This document shows, piece by piece, positions 26,529 to 36,199 of a stretch of DNA of 64,000 bases (its first letter is position 1; each line of letters starts with the position of its first letter). The position numbers and the translations under genes are program-made. Under the pieces are notes generated by a model, which searched no databases, was not told where the DNA came from, and saw nothing but the letters and a program-made list of their open reading frames with translations. The stretch spans positions 124,001-188,000 of the forward strand of contig CAXXDX010000002.1 of NCBI GenBank assembly GCA_963677605.2. The letters run 5' to 3'. Origin of the DNA: JAGLOK01 sp963677605. GTDB taxonomy: Bacteria; Bacillota; Clostridia; Christensenellales; UMGS416.

Positions 26529-26590
26529 GGGTTTTATCCTCCTTGTTTATATTATAATTCTTTTACCATGCTGTCCGAAATTTTAACACA

Positions 26591-27462
26591 CTCCCATTTA
26601 TAAATGATGCTTTTACCGTTATTTCATTTTTGAATATTTCAAATGGTTTTATTGGCATCTCACTGTCAGGATCAGTAAGACCGAACAGCATTGTAGTACC
26701 ACCTTTTCCTGTATACTTTATAGCAGTTTTCATAGTGTCAACGAATCCTACACATTCAATTACCTTATCAATCTGTTTAATAGAATTTATTTCGAGTATT
26801 TCTTCAATGTTTTCATTCATTGGATCAATAGTAATATTAGCACCAAGCTTTTGTGATAATTCTCTTTTGGATTGTATTGGTTCCATCATAATAAGCCTTG
26901 CAGCGCCTGCGATCTTTGCCAGCTGAAGCATTATCATGCCGATAGTACCTCCGCCGATTATCATTACAGTATCTCCCTGAGATACATTTGTTAAATCCAT
27001 CCCATGCAGGCAGCAAGCTACAGGTTCTGCCATTGCAGCAGCCTTCAGCGAAAGTCCCACAGGAAGCTTATATGCCTGTTTTGCATTTACTGTGCAATAT
27101 TCAGCAAAACCGCCATTAACACCAGTCCCAATTCCAGTCATATCTTCACAAAAATGCCCCATACCCTGTCTGCAATAATAGCATTTACCACACATATCAT
27201 TAGGATCAACACAAACTCTATCACCTACAGCAATATCTTTAACATCTTCACCCACTTCAACGACAACTCCCGAAAATTCATGCCCTAGCACAGTTCCCGG
27301 TGGAGTATATCCCGCACCTTCTGCACCAGCAAATATATGTCTGTCAGTTCCGCACACTCCGCAATATTCAACTTTTATGGTTGCTTCGTATCTTTTTGGC
27401 TTTCTTTTTTCGACTTCTTCGACTCTCAAATCATCTTTTTTATATAAAACTGCACTTTTCAA
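26591..27462 (-). pseudogene. Zinc-dependent alcohol/polyol dehydrogenase, 3' end cut by IS3
   Basis: About 290 residues of a medium-chain dehydrogenase. The catalytic zinc site has CGVCGTDRH near 37 and GHEFSG near 62. The structural zinc cysteines are in CGKCYYCRQGMGHFC near 93-107. The NAD(P) site is IIGGGTIGMI near 172. Homologs continue some 40-50 residues past VKASFIN, exactly where the IS3 end begins, so the last helices are lost. The start is TTG with AAAGGAG upstream. Probably a sorbitol/threonine-dehydrogenase-type enzyme of the locus 2 operon. A truncated protein might be made but is unlikely to fold fully. Confidence 0.85.
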
Positions 27463-27598
27463 AATTGTGGCTCCTTTCTTGTAATGTATATCTCGCAAGA
27501 CCTCATGTTATTACAATATGATGTGACAAGTAGCAGAATGCAATATTTAAGCCAATCAAGCAATTTCGGCAATTCAATTTATCACTTTTTTATAGACT

Positions 27599-28276
27599 TT
27601 ATGCTTTCGGATATTCATTGCACAACAGTTTATAAGGCGCTTCGTCTTCCTCCACAGCGGGGAATCTACCAATCTCCTCATAGAATCTGTTGTCCTTATT
27701 ATCATCATTTACCATTGATACTTCGCCGAGAAGCACTGCGCCTGAGCCTTCCTCTATTGTGAAATCGTGATACATATATGGATATATCGTTATGCTTTCA
27801 CCTGGTGTTAGACGCACCTGTGTGCCAGCTTTCACATAATATTCGCGGCCGTCGATGTTTATTTTTACATCTGTATCCGCAAATTCCCCGTCATCGGTGG
27901 AATTATATACTTTAATAAGTACATTGCCGCCGCCTCGGTTTATGATATCCTCCATCTTGTTCCAATGAAAGTGCATGGGTGCATACTGTCCTTCTTCCAA
28001 CATGAGCAGTTTCTCGGCATATGACTTTATATACTTGTCATTGTTCAGATTACCGTTCCTAAGCGTTATCAGCGTAAATCCGAATTCATCGAACTTACCT
28101 TCTCCGTAGTCGGTTACATCCCAGCCCAGCATATTGTCGCGCACTTCATCATATGAACTGTCTTTGTTTTTCCATTCTTCCGGTGTAAACCCGCAGAAAG
28201 GCGGAAGCTTGAACCGACATTCGTCTATTAATTCTTCCATACGCTTTATCGCTGCGTTTATTTCGCTTCTTTTCAT
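27599..28276 (-). CDS. D-lyxose/D-mannose isomerase (cupin)
   Basis: A 225-residue protein matching the D-lyxose ketol-isomerase family in length and text. The metal site has APMHFHWNKMEDIIN near 100-115 (two His and a Glu), and a second His in YPYMYHDFTIEEG near 175. A cupin fold is expected, with Mn2+ as usual metal. Such enzymes interconvert D-lyxose with D-xylulose and D-mannose with D-fructose. Beside a beta-mannosidase, mannose-to-fructose conversion is the likely job; this is inference. AGAGG precedes the ATG. It follows the mannosidase gene by 25 bases. Confidence 0.85.
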   Translation of the reverse strand: MKRSEINAAIKRMEELIDECRFKLPPFCGFTPEEWKNKDSSYDEVRDNMLGWDVTDYGEGKFDEFGFTLITLRNGNLNNDKYIKSYAEKLLMLEEGQYAPMHFHWNKMEDIINRGGGNVLIKVYNSTDDGEFADTDVKINIDGREYYVKAGTQVRLTPGESITIYPYMYHDFTIEEGSGAVLLGEVSMVNDDNKDNRFYEEIGRFPAVEEDEAPYKLLCNEYPKA

Positions 28277-28301
28277 TTCTTACCTCTAAATACAAAAAAA
28301 A

Positions 28302-30797
28302 TTATTTATTCGAATACGTATCAGTTATAGAATTTATGTTTAATTTTAGCGCAAACTCTTTTTCAGTCATATCGCTTTTCAACGATATAATAACAGTTTT
28401 TTCGTTTTCACCATCCAAATCAAAGAACCTGTCGGAATATTTAGCTGCCACGCCATCAATGTCAGGCCATACCCATAATGCCGGCTTATCGGCTTTAATT
28501 GTAAGCTCAAACTCTTTCACACCTATCTTTTTTATATTTGTATCATATTTCGGCGCAAGTAAATTCAGGTGCTTCGGCCTCTCAAAATATGTAGTATTTG
28601 CACTTACTTCTTTTCCATCAACAACAAACGAGTAAAACAGCACTGTTTCTCGGATTCCGCCTGCCTTACTTACCGCTTCAGCCAGATTTAATGTCTCAAT
28701 CTTCGCTGATGTGTTCGCTGCAATCTCCGCTTCAAACTCGCCGCTTTGTTCCATGTTCCCGTTAAGATTCATTAACATCCATAAAACTCTGCCTTTTTGC
28801 TCTTTAAGCGTATCGTTTGATAGGTGAATTTCAACTGTCTGCTTTTCTTTGTCTTCCACTCCAGATATAAGTATGGGGGCAAAGAAACGCTTTGCGCTGT
28901 AGTGCAGTGCTTTCCAGTTGCCTACATAATCCAGTGACGACCAGCTTGCCACAGGCCAGCAGTCATTGAGCTGCCAGTAAAGAGTTCCCATACCCTGCGG
29001 CATTTTGCGCCTCCAATGCTCTACCGCATACTTTATCGCAAGGCTCTGCAGTATCTGTGACGCCCAAAGAAGCATATCAAAGCTCGTAGGTAGCTGAAAC
29101 CAAGAAAGCATATACTGCAAAATCGCATCATTACCTATTCCGCTGCGCTGGTGCTTTTCCATAATAAAGCTTGTAATGTTGCGGTCTTCCGGAAGAGTAT
29201 AGCTTTTTACCACGTCAGGCTCGGGGAACGACTGGAAACCAAATTCTGAATTGAACCTGTGTTCACATGTTCTGTACCATTCAAACGGCTCTCTTGCATG
29301 CCACACTTCCCACAGGTGCGCGTCGCCGCGTGTCGGGTCGTTTGGCTCTCCCCTGTTTTCTCCCGGCGTATGCGATGATGATACCCAGTAGTCGTGCTCT
29401 CCGTCGTACTCTTCAAGCAATTCGGGTATAATTTCTTCAAACAGATATTTATACTCTTCCCAGCTCATGGTTCCGACTTCTTCGTCCACTTCGTCCGTTA
29501 TCATATATCCCATATGTTCAAGCTCGTTGTTGCCGCACCACAGCGCCATGGAAGGATGCGAACGCAGGCGCTTTATATTATCTTCAGCTTCATGCTTAAA
29601 TGTATCAATCCACGCTTTATCATATGTTGGATACGCGGAGCACGCAAACATGAAGTCCTGCCATACGCACAGTCCAAGTTCATCGCACAGGTCATAGAAA
29701 ATATCCTGCTCATATATGCCGCCACCCCATACACGTATAAAGTTCATATTAGCTTGTTTGGAGTCTGTTAAAAGCTGTCTGTAAAACTCGTCGCTTCCGC
29801 GTGTTACAAAAGTGTCTATCGGTATCCAGTTAGCGCCTTTTGCAAAGAAAGGCACCCCATTTACTTTAAACTGAAAGCTTTCACCCCACTTGTCTTCATG
29901 CCTGTCCAGTATCAATGTGCGCAAACCTATTCGTGTTTCGCTTTTATCTATTGTCTCCGCGTCCTCATTTGACAATTCCACCCTAACACCGTACATATTT
30001 TGCTCTCCGAGGTTGTTCGGCCACCACAGTTTTGGATTTTCTAAATCAATCTTTACGGATGATGTTTCGCTTGTGATATCATATGTCTTTTCACAAACAG
30101 TCTCATCTTCAAATGACACCGCAACTTTAGCCCTAAGCGTTGAGTCATCATAATCTTTAAGTGTTGTTTTTATATCAAGCTCCACATTTTTATCACTGTG
30201 GTTTTGCGTTATGTGCACATCGCCAATCGTTGCACTGTCACATGCCTGAATCTCAATATTGCGCCATATGCCTGCTGTCACGCAAATCGGACCCCAGTCC
30301 CAGCCATAGTTACACTGGCTTTTGCGAACATAATTGCTGCCCTTCACCCTGTCGCGGCCTATCCCTGTTATTGCCAGCCAGCGTTCATCTACCTTTTCTT
30401 CCATATAAGGGTATGTGGAAGAAAGCTTTATCTTAATTTGGTTTGCACCTTCATTAAGCTGTTCTTTTACATCAAACTCCCATGTCCTGAATGCGTTGTC
30501 TGTTGCCGCTATTGTTTTCCCGTTTATAGTAATTTCAGCAAACGTGTCAAGTCCGTAACAAACAAGCTTTACATGATTATGTTTTAATATTTTCCCGCTT
30601 ACATAAAAAGACCTTTCATACGTCCAGTCTGTTTTGCCTATCCACATCTGGTCTTTTTCATTGTCTCTGTAATAGGGGTCTTCTATAAGGCCATTGTTTA
30701 ATAGGTCAGTGTGTATGCAGCCGGGTACCATAGCTTTTATTTCACTGTGGCCTCCGCCTGTTGCTTCCCATGCACCGTTTAATTTTACTGTTTCCAT
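28302..30797 (-). CDS. GH2 beta-mannosidase
   Basis: An 831-residue cytoplasmic GH2 enzyme. N-terminal features are those of beta-mannosidases (LNGAWEATGG, VPGCIHTDLLNNGLIEDPYYRDNE in part as IHTDLLNNGLIEDPYYRDNE). The barrel has FAKGANWIPIDTF, acid/base in WCGNNELEHMG near 424 and nucleophile in NSEFGFQSFPEP near 519. A tryptophan-rich stretch GTLYWQLNDCWPVASWSSLDY follows. Length matches the family. It releases mannose from the non-reducing ends of imported manno-oligosaccharides. The next gene, the lyxose/mannose isomerase, would use the product. Confidence 0.94.
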   Translation of the reverse strand: METVKLNGAWEATGGGHSEIKAMVPGCIHTDLLNNGLIEDPYYRDNEKDQMWIGKTDWTYERSFYVSGKILKHNHVKLVCYGLDTFAEITINGKTIAATDNAFRTWEFDVKEQLNEGANQIKIKLSSTYPYMEEKVDERWLAITGIGRDRVKGSNYVRKSQCNYGWDWGPICVTAGIWRNIEIQACDSATIGDVHITQNHSDKNVELDIKTTLKDYDDSTLRAKVAVSFEDETVCEKTYDITSETSSVKIDLENPKLWWPNNLGEQNMYGVRVELSNEDAETIDKSETRIGLRTLILDRHEDKWGESFQFKVNGVPFFAKGANWIPIDTFVTRGSDEFYRQLLTDSKQANMNFIRVWGGGIYEQDIFYDLCDELGLCVWQDFMFACSAYPTYDKAWIDTFKHEAEDNIKRLRSHPSMALWCGNNELEHMGYMITDEVDEEVGTMSWEEYKYLFEEIIPELLEEYDGEHDYWVSSSHTPGENRGEPNDPTRGDAHLWEVWHAREPFEWYRTCEHRFNSEFGFQSFPEPDVVKSYTLPEDRNITSFIMEKHQRSGIGNDAILQYMLSWFQLPTSFDMLLWASQILQSLAIKYAVEHWRRKMPQGMGTLYWQLNDCWPVASWSSLDYVGNWKALHYSAKRFFAPILISGVEDKEKQTVEIHLSNDTLKEQKGRVLWMLMNLNGNMEQSGEFEAEIAANTSAKIETLNLAEAVSKAGGIRETVLFYSFVVDGKEVSANTTYFERPKHLNLLAPKYDTNIKKIGVKEFELTIKADKPALWVWPDIDGVAAKYSDRFFDLDGENEKTVIISLKSDMTEKEFALKLNINSITDTYSNK

Positions 30798-30965
30798 ATT
30801 TCCCTCACTTTTTAATGAATTCTCTTACAGTTTTAGCATAAGTTAAATTTATTAAAGAGTATTTTCTGTTTAGTTAGATGCTATATTATTTCAATACTCA
30901 TAACTCACTTAAAAGCTGTAACAATATTTATCCATTCTCATATGTAATATTTTTCGATATATAAC

Positions 30966-32447
30966 TCAAAATTTTTCCGATTCAATCTCAACGACAGTAA
31001 TCGTATTAGGCGGAAAAATAATTTCGCCATCTTCAGGATTTTGTTTTGATTTATAAATTACTTCAAATGGATTAATTAAGTCCGGATATTCCAATGCGTC
31101 TTTTGCACCATATTGATGTAAAGATGTTATACTTTCATTGCCGTTGAACTCGCCCAAAACTTTTTCGTCCAAAGACCTATTGATTATAAAAACCGTGACG
31201 TATTTACCCGATTTATCCATTGTAGCCGATATGCTCAATAGCGGAAATTCGCCTGCCTCCCCTCCGTCAATCATGAAATTGCCATAACTCAAACCACACT
31301 TTTTTTCTTTGCAATATTTTCTATATATCTCTAGCGGGTAAAAAATAGTTTGACATACAGAGCTCTCCCTGTCTGTAATAATAGGCGCTAATATATTCAC
31401 CATCTGAGCCATGTTTGCACATCCAAGCACATCACTTGAGTTGATGAAAATATTCAGCATAGATGAAACCCACAAGGCGTTAAGCCAGTTATATCTCGCA
31501 TTTAGGCCATACTCGCCTCCCTCATCGCAAGCACTATTCCAAATGTTCCATTCGTCCAGTGCGAGCAAAATGGCTTTCTGTCTCGGGGGAAATCTATACC
31601 ACTCATTAAAGTCATCGGGCATTTTATACTCTTGCAAAAAGCTTTTAAGCTTATGAATTGAACCAACGAAATCCTCTTCACCGGAAAAAGCTCCGTATGG
31701 GTTATCTTCTGTATCTCTCGCGTAATAGTGAATTGACAGATAATCGCAAACAGGATGCAGTGAATCAAGTACTCTTTTATTCCACTCAAAATCATACATA
31801 CTTCCAACCAGTATGATTTTTATTGAAGAATCAACCAATTTCATATGCTTTACAAATTCCCAGGTGTCTTTTATATAATCATCAACATTATGATGACTTC
31901 CTATGTCAGCAATAGCATATGACTCGTTGCCTATAAACCAATATTTAACATTGTGTGGTTCTTTTGATCCATTGCTTTTCCTTAGGTTAGCGTAATATGT
32001 ATCTTCAGTCCCGTTACAATATTCAACCCAGTTTGCCGCCTCTTCGGCAGTACCCGTTTCCATATTGACGCATATCATAGGTTCAGAATTTATTTCATGG
32101 CAATATTTTATAAATTCGTCAGTACCAAACTTGCCATCGTTAATTCCCCCCCATATAATGTTAGGGCGTTTTTTCCTTTGTTCTATTGGACCAATGCAAT
32201 CCATCCAATGATAGATATTGGCAAATGTTCCCCCAGGCCAGCGAAGACAGGGCGGAGACAAGCGCTTCACTTTTTCAATAACGTCGTTTCTAAAACCTTC
32301 TGCATTTGAAAGAGGAGAATTCGGCTCAAACAACCCGTTGTCAATACAGTTCCCCAAATGCTCAATAAATTGACCGAATATATTCTGATTAATATAATTT
32401 GTTTCATTTTTTTTAAGAGATATTATTGTTTTAAGAGTGTTATCCAT
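30966..32447 (-). CDS. GH51 alpha-L-arabinofuranosidase-like enzyme
   Basis: A 493-residue GH51-type protein, about the usual length. It begins IFGQFIEHLG and has LRWPGGTFANIYHW, acid/base in WFIGNESYA near 173 and nucleophile in LALDEWNIWN near 298, then a C-terminal beta-sandwich. The acid/base neighbourhood (IGNESY) differs from the more common LGNEMDG, so substrate may not be plain arabinofuranose. No signal peptide. It removes side chains from imported oligosaccharides. A terminator sits 27 bases before the start codon, so expression is probably below that of the lipoprotein gene. Confidence 0.88.
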   Translation of the reverse strand: MDNTLKTIISLKKNETNYINQNIFGQFIEHLGNCIDNGLFEPNSPLSNAEGFRNDVIEKVKRLSPPCLRWPGGTFANIYHWMDCIGPIEQRKKRPNIIWGGINDGKFGTDEFIKYCHEINSEPMICVNMETGTAEEAANWVEYCNGTEDTYYANLRKSNGSKEPHNVKYWFIGNESYAIADIGSHHNVDDYIKDTWEFVKHMKLVDSSIKIILVGSMYDFEWNKRVLDSLHPVCDYLSIHYYARDTEDNPYGAFSGEEDFVGSIHKLKSFLQEYKMPDDFNEWYRFPPRQKAILLALDEWNIWNSACDEGGEYGLNARYNWLNALWVSSMLNIFINSSDVLGCANMAQMVNILAPIITDRESSVCQTIFYPLEIYRKYCKEKKCGLSYGNFMIDGGEAGEFPLLSISATMDKSGKYVTVFIINRSLDEKVLGEFNGNESITSLHQYGAKDALEYPDLINPFEVIYKSKQNPEDGEIIFPPNTITVVEIESEKF

Positions 32448-32473
32448 TAAAAATACTCCATTTGATTAAATAA

Positions 32474-32506
32474 AAAGCAAGTTGCACAATAAATGCAACT
32501 TGCTTT
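32474..32506 (-). terminator. Intercistronic terminator after second lipoprotein gene
   Basis: Minus strand AGCAAGTTGCA pairs with TGCAACTTGCT (loop TTTATTG), followed by TTTTTATTT. It is strong, 11 bp without mismatch, and lies between the lipoprotein stop and the GH51 ribosome site. Confidence 0.85.
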
Positions 32507-32516
32507 ATTCTACCGT

Positions 32517-34070
32517 TTATTTTGAATTAAGATACTCAGCAAGCTGTTCTTGATATTCAGCTACAACTGCGTCAATACCTGCCGCTTCAAATTCTTCTAT
32601 CGCTTTTTCAATTCCGTCTTCGTAATCAACGATACCTGCTTTAATTGGGTAAACTGCTGTTTTTACTGCTGATAAGCAGTTTGCGTATTCAACAGATACA
32701 TCGGTTGGATCAAAAGTAAATCCAACAATTACGCTGTTCTGTGCTTCTTCGTCGAAAGAATACTGAACTTCAACACGGGTAGGATGGTCATTAACACTCG
32801 CACGAGCATAGTTCAAGTTTCCTATCATCCATGTGGCAAATGCATAGTTTTGGGCGTCATCTATGATAGTTGTTTCATATGTCATGTCTTCCATTTCAGT
32901 CCAGTCAACATCTTTCTCGCCATAAATGAACAAGTCATAGTTTTCCTGGTTGGCATACATCCAGTTCAAGAATTTGATTCCGCTTTCAGGATTTTCGCTT
33001 GTAATTGGCACAACGTTATCATTTCTGAATCCCATGTCACGGAAGGTTGTTTTATCAGGATCCAGCAATATCAAATCTTCTACAACATTATCGTCAACCA
33101 TATCTTTTTTGCTGCGAAGTCCATTTCCGTCCCTGAATAGATAGCGTCCCATTTCCATTTCATTTTCACGCCAATCCGAGGGAAGCGAAAGCAAGTCCGG
33201 TGTAATATAACCTTTATCATAGCACTCGTTAAAGAACTCTGCTTCCATTTTGAATTCTTCTGAAGAAATAAATGGTTCAACACTTCCGTCCTGTCTTATC
33301 AGCAGCATTTGCTCGATTACAGTGAAAGGATATGATTCAAATGTTCTTTCAAGGAAACGGGCAGGTTCCTGATAAAGCAATACTATAGAAGGACTTCCGT
33401 CACCTTCCCAGTTTTGTGTGAATACTTCCATTGCATTCATTAAGTCTTCAGATGTTTCCGGTGTATCAAGGTTATATTCTTCAAGCCAATCTGTCCTTAT
33501 TGTAAGGCCGGATGTAGCTTTTGTTGTTTCTGTCCAAAAAGCCGGAACTGCATATGTCTGCCCGTTTGCCTTTGCTGAGTTCCACATGAAATCCGGAATA
33601 ACACTCTTCAGATTCTCACCATATTGATCCAAAAGATCATCAATAGGATAAAGTGCTTCCTGGCCTACATAAGAGCTGAAACCCCTTAAGTCTTCCATAA
33701 CATGCAGCAAGTCAAAAGGTTCACCTGTAGCTAACATTAAGTTGGTTTTTTGTTCCCAAGCATCCCACGGGATTGTATACAGTTCGAAGTTGACATTAAC
33801 TCCGTCTGCTAACATTTTTTCATTTACCAGCTCAAAAACTGCCGCCACTCTGTCATCCTGCCCCGGCAAACCACCAGGTATAACATAGCGCATGTTTACA
33901 GGTTCTTCAGCGGTAACTTCTGTTGTTTCCTCAGCTTCTACTACCTCTTTTGTAGCCGCGGGAGCCTTAGTCGCTTCTTCTTGCTTTACTGAGTCGTCTT
34001 TTGTGCAGCCAGCAAATATGCCGACAAGCATAACAACAACTATCAGTGATGCTAAAAATTTGTTTCTCAT
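32517..34070 (-). CDS. Sugar-binding lipoprotein of ABC importer 2
   Basis: A 517-residue extracellular solute-binding protein. Signal peptide with lipobox IFAGC near residue 22, then an acidic Thr/Glu/Ala linker (about 25-58). The C-terminal block IVGFTFDPTDVSVEYANCL matches the equivalent region of the locus 1 protein (FSFDPTNVTNEI), so they are distant paralogues. AGGAGG precedes the ATG. Here it is the third gene after two permeases, whereas in locus 1 it is first. It probably delivers a manno- or arabino-oligosaccharide. Confidence 0.92.
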   Translation of the reverse strand: MRNKFLASLIVVVMLVGIFAGCTKDDSVKQEEATKAPAATKEVVEAEETTEVTAEEPVNMRYVIPGGLPGQDDRVAAVFELVNEKMLADGVNVNFELYTIPWDAWEQKTNLMLATGEPFDLLHVMEDLRGFSSYVGQEALYPIDDLLDQYGENLKSVIPDFMWNSAKANGQTYAVPAFWTETTKATSGLTIRTDWLEEYNLDTPETSEDLMNAMEVFTQNWEGDGSPSIVLLYQEPARFLERTFESYPFTVIEQMLLIRQDGSVEPFISSEEFKMEAEFFNECYDKGYITPDLLSLPSDWRENEMEMGRYLFRDGNGLRSKKDMVDDNVVEDLILLDPDKTTFRDMGFRNDNVVPITSENPESGIKFLNWMYANQENYDLFIYGEKDVDWTEMEDMTYETTIIDDAQNYAFATWMIGNLNYARASVNDHPTRVEVQYSFDEEAQNSVIVGFTFDPTDVSVEYANCLSAVKTAVYPIKAGIVDYEDGIEKAIEEFEAAGIDAVVAEYQEQLAEYLNSK

Positions 34071-34107
34071 CTTTTCCTCCTAAGTATATTAGTATTATAT
34101 CTTAAGA

Positions 34108-34971
34108 TCAGCCTTTTACCGATCCTATGATCAAACCTTTTATAAAATATTTTTGTAAATAAGGATAAAGCAGCGCAATAGGTCCTATGGTTACTATAAC
34201 CGTTGCCATTTTTAAAGATTCCGTAGGCAAAGTGACTTCCAGCGATTGTCCGTAAGACTGCAAATCCTTTAACATTTGTATATCAGACTGTATTTTGAAC
34301 AGGTAATATTGAAGCGGAAAAAGCTTTTGGTTGTCGATAAGCATAATAGCATTCCACCAATCATTCCAATATGCCAGTCCATAAAACAATGCAATAGCCG
34401 CTAAAACAGGCTTGCACAGAGGGAAATATATGCCAAAAGCAATTCTAAAATCACCGGCACCGTCTATATATGCGGCTTCCATAATAGAGTCAGGAATATT
34501 ACTGATAAAATTCCTCACAAGAAAGAGGTTAAAACAGTTTAAAAGCAAGGTCGGAATTATCAAAGCCCAGATATTGTCCCTCAGGCCCAAAGAGTTGCTT
34601 ATTATATACCACGGGACAATTCCACCGTTAAACAAAGTCGTAAAAAAGAAAAAGAATGCTAAAAATGTTCTGCCCCGCACTTTTTTGTTTGCCAATGTAT
34701 ATGCCGCCATTGCAGTAATCAATAAAGCAAGTACCGTACCGATAACCGTAACTGCAATCGTCACTATGTAGCTGCCCCACAGGCCTTCTCCGGACTTAAA
34801 GAGGGTGGTATATGCGTCAAGCGAAAGCTTTTCCGGCAATAACGCGTATCCGTTTTTTTGTATCATTTTTTCGTCAGTTATTGATATAATAAAAACAAAA
34901 ATCATTGGTATGAAACACAATATAGAATATACTTGGATTATTGTTCCTAATAGAAAATTACGTTTTTTCAT
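34108..34971 (-). CDS. CUT1 sugar ABC importer permease (LplC-like), locus 2
   Basis: A 287-residue membrane protein with six segments. EAA loop AAYIDGAGDFRIAFGIYFPL near 182-201 and the typical C-terminal KYFIKGLIIGSVKG. It partners the permease upstream. No ATPase gene nearby. Confidence 0.92.
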   Translation of the reverse strand: MKKRNFLLGTIIQVYSILCFIPMIFVFIISITDEKMIQKNGYALLPEKLSLDAYTTLFKSGEGLWGSYIVTIAVTVIGTVLALLITAMAAYTLANKKVRGRTFLAFFFFFTTLFNGGIVPWYIISNSLGLRDNIWALIIPTLLLNCFNLFLVRNFISNIPDSIMEAAYIDGAGDFRIAFGIYFPLCKPVLAAIALFYGLAYWNDWWNAIMLIDNQKLFPLQYYLFKIQSDIQMLKDLQSYGQSLEVTLPTESLKMATVIVTIGPIALLYPYLQKYFIKGLIIGSVKG

Positions 34972-35011
34972 TTTAAAATTCCCCTAATGTTTATCGTTAA
35001 AATATCCTTCA

Positions 35012-35980
35012 TTAGAAAATTGCTCCCTCAGGAAAGAATTTTCTGGTTAATGCATTCACGCCATATACAGTAATGAAGCCAAGCAATGATTGATATAGGC
35101 CAATAGCCATTGCTTGTGAAGGATCGCCAGTCTTTCTTAACAATCTAAACACATATGTGTCTATTACATCGGCAGTAGGATATAAAAGAGCGTTATCTCT
35201 GATTATTGAGTAAATCATGCCAAAATCGCCATAAAATATCCTTCCAAGAGACATTAAGGTAGTAATCATAACAGTGGGCATCAATAGAGGTATTGTAATT
35301 CTTTTGATTTTTTCCCAGCGGCTTGCCCCATCAATAGTTGCGGCTTCATAAATCTCTTTATCAAAACCGGCAATAGCCGAAAGCAATATTACAACCTGTA
35401 TGCCGGTCCCTTTCCATATTCGCATCACTACCAATATTGGCAGCCAAGGTTTTGGCAATGTGTACCAGTTAACCGTCTCAAGCCCTATTGATTTTAATAT
35501 TTGGTTCACTATACCTATTTGATTTGCGAACAAGCTGTAAACCAAATAACTTACAATTACCCAAGACAAAAAATAAGGAAAGATAAACAGACTTTGATTT
35601 ACCTTCACAAACAATCTGTTTTTCATTTCGTTCAATATAACCGCAAGGAATATGGCAAGAATTGCACCAATAAGAATGGACAGAAAGTTGATGCTCAATG
35701 TATTCATGGTCACTTCGATTAATTTCTTCGATTTAAAAAACACCTGAAAGTTCTCAAGGCCTGTAAATTCGCTTTTAAATATCCCCTGTCTATAGTTGAA
35801 TCTTTGAAAAGCTATCACAATATATGGCAACGTCAAATATCCAAATATAATAGTGTAAATAATCGCAGGAAGCGCCAAAAAATAGCAAACCTTATTTTTA
35901 GTAATATCTAATGTTATTCTATTAAATAATTTAGGCCGAATTTTTTGAATATCCTTCAATCCCTTATTTGTTCTTTCCAT
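35012..35980 (-). CDS. CUT1 sugar ABC importer permease (LplB-like), locus 2
   Basis: A 322-residue membrane protein, first gene of the locus 2 operon, with GGGGAGAG before the ATG. EAA loop EAATIDGASRWEKIKRITIP near 222 and end GVNALTRKFFPEGAIF are typical of the LplB group. It diverges from the AraC-type regulator; the 219 bases between hold both promoters. Confidence 0.92.
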   Translation of the reverse strand: MERTNKGLKDIQKIRPKLFNRITLDITKNKVCYFLALPAIIYTIIFGYLTLPYIVIAFQRFNYRQGIFKSEFTGLENFQVFFKSKKLIEVTMNTLSINFLSILIGAILAIFLAVILNEMKNRLFVKVNQSLFIFPYFLSWVIVSYLVYSLFANQIGIVNQILKSIGLETVNWYTLPKPWLPILVVMRIWKGTGIQVVILLSAIAGFDKEIYEAATIDGASRWEKIKRITIPLLMPTVMITTLMSLGRIFYGDFGMIYSIIRDNALLYPTADVIDTYVFRLLRKTGDPSQAMAIGLYQSLLGFITVYGVNALTRKFFPEGAIF

Positions 35981-36143
35981 GTTCTCTCCCCATTTATCAT
36001 TTTGACTTTCACAACACTATCACTATTCAAAAAACAAAAAAACTTTAAATTGGCAGTTAATGTTTAATTTCATGCTTTTATAGGATTATTTTTATTTTGA
36101 TTTCTTGCAAAACTTCAAATTGACTCCAATTAAGCTGTCAAAA

Positions 36144-36172
36144 TTGAAAAATATATGTATATAACATATAAT
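36144..36172 (+). promoter_or_regulatory. Sigma-A-type promoter of the AraC regulator
   Basis: TTGAAA (36144-36149), a 17-base spacer and a perfect TATAAT (36167-36172), 27 bases before the start codon. Close to consensus, so the regulator is probably made constitutively at a moderate level. Confidence 0.75.
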
Positions 36173-36199
36173 ATTTTGATAAGTTATTTGGAGAAACAT

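Larger units (their letters stand above)
25349..26590. mobile_element. IS3-family insertion sequence
   Basis: A two-gene element of about 1.24 kb. Inward-reading ends are TCAACACTTTTTCGGACAG (left) and TGTTAAAATTTCGGACAG (right), sharing TTTCGGACAG as terminal inverted repeats. The flanks are unrelated gene fragments (GH3 on the left, alcohol dehydrogenase on the right) and show no obvious target duplication. A deletion or recombination therefore accompanied or followed insertion. Exact ends are uncertain by a few bases. Confidence 0.8.
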
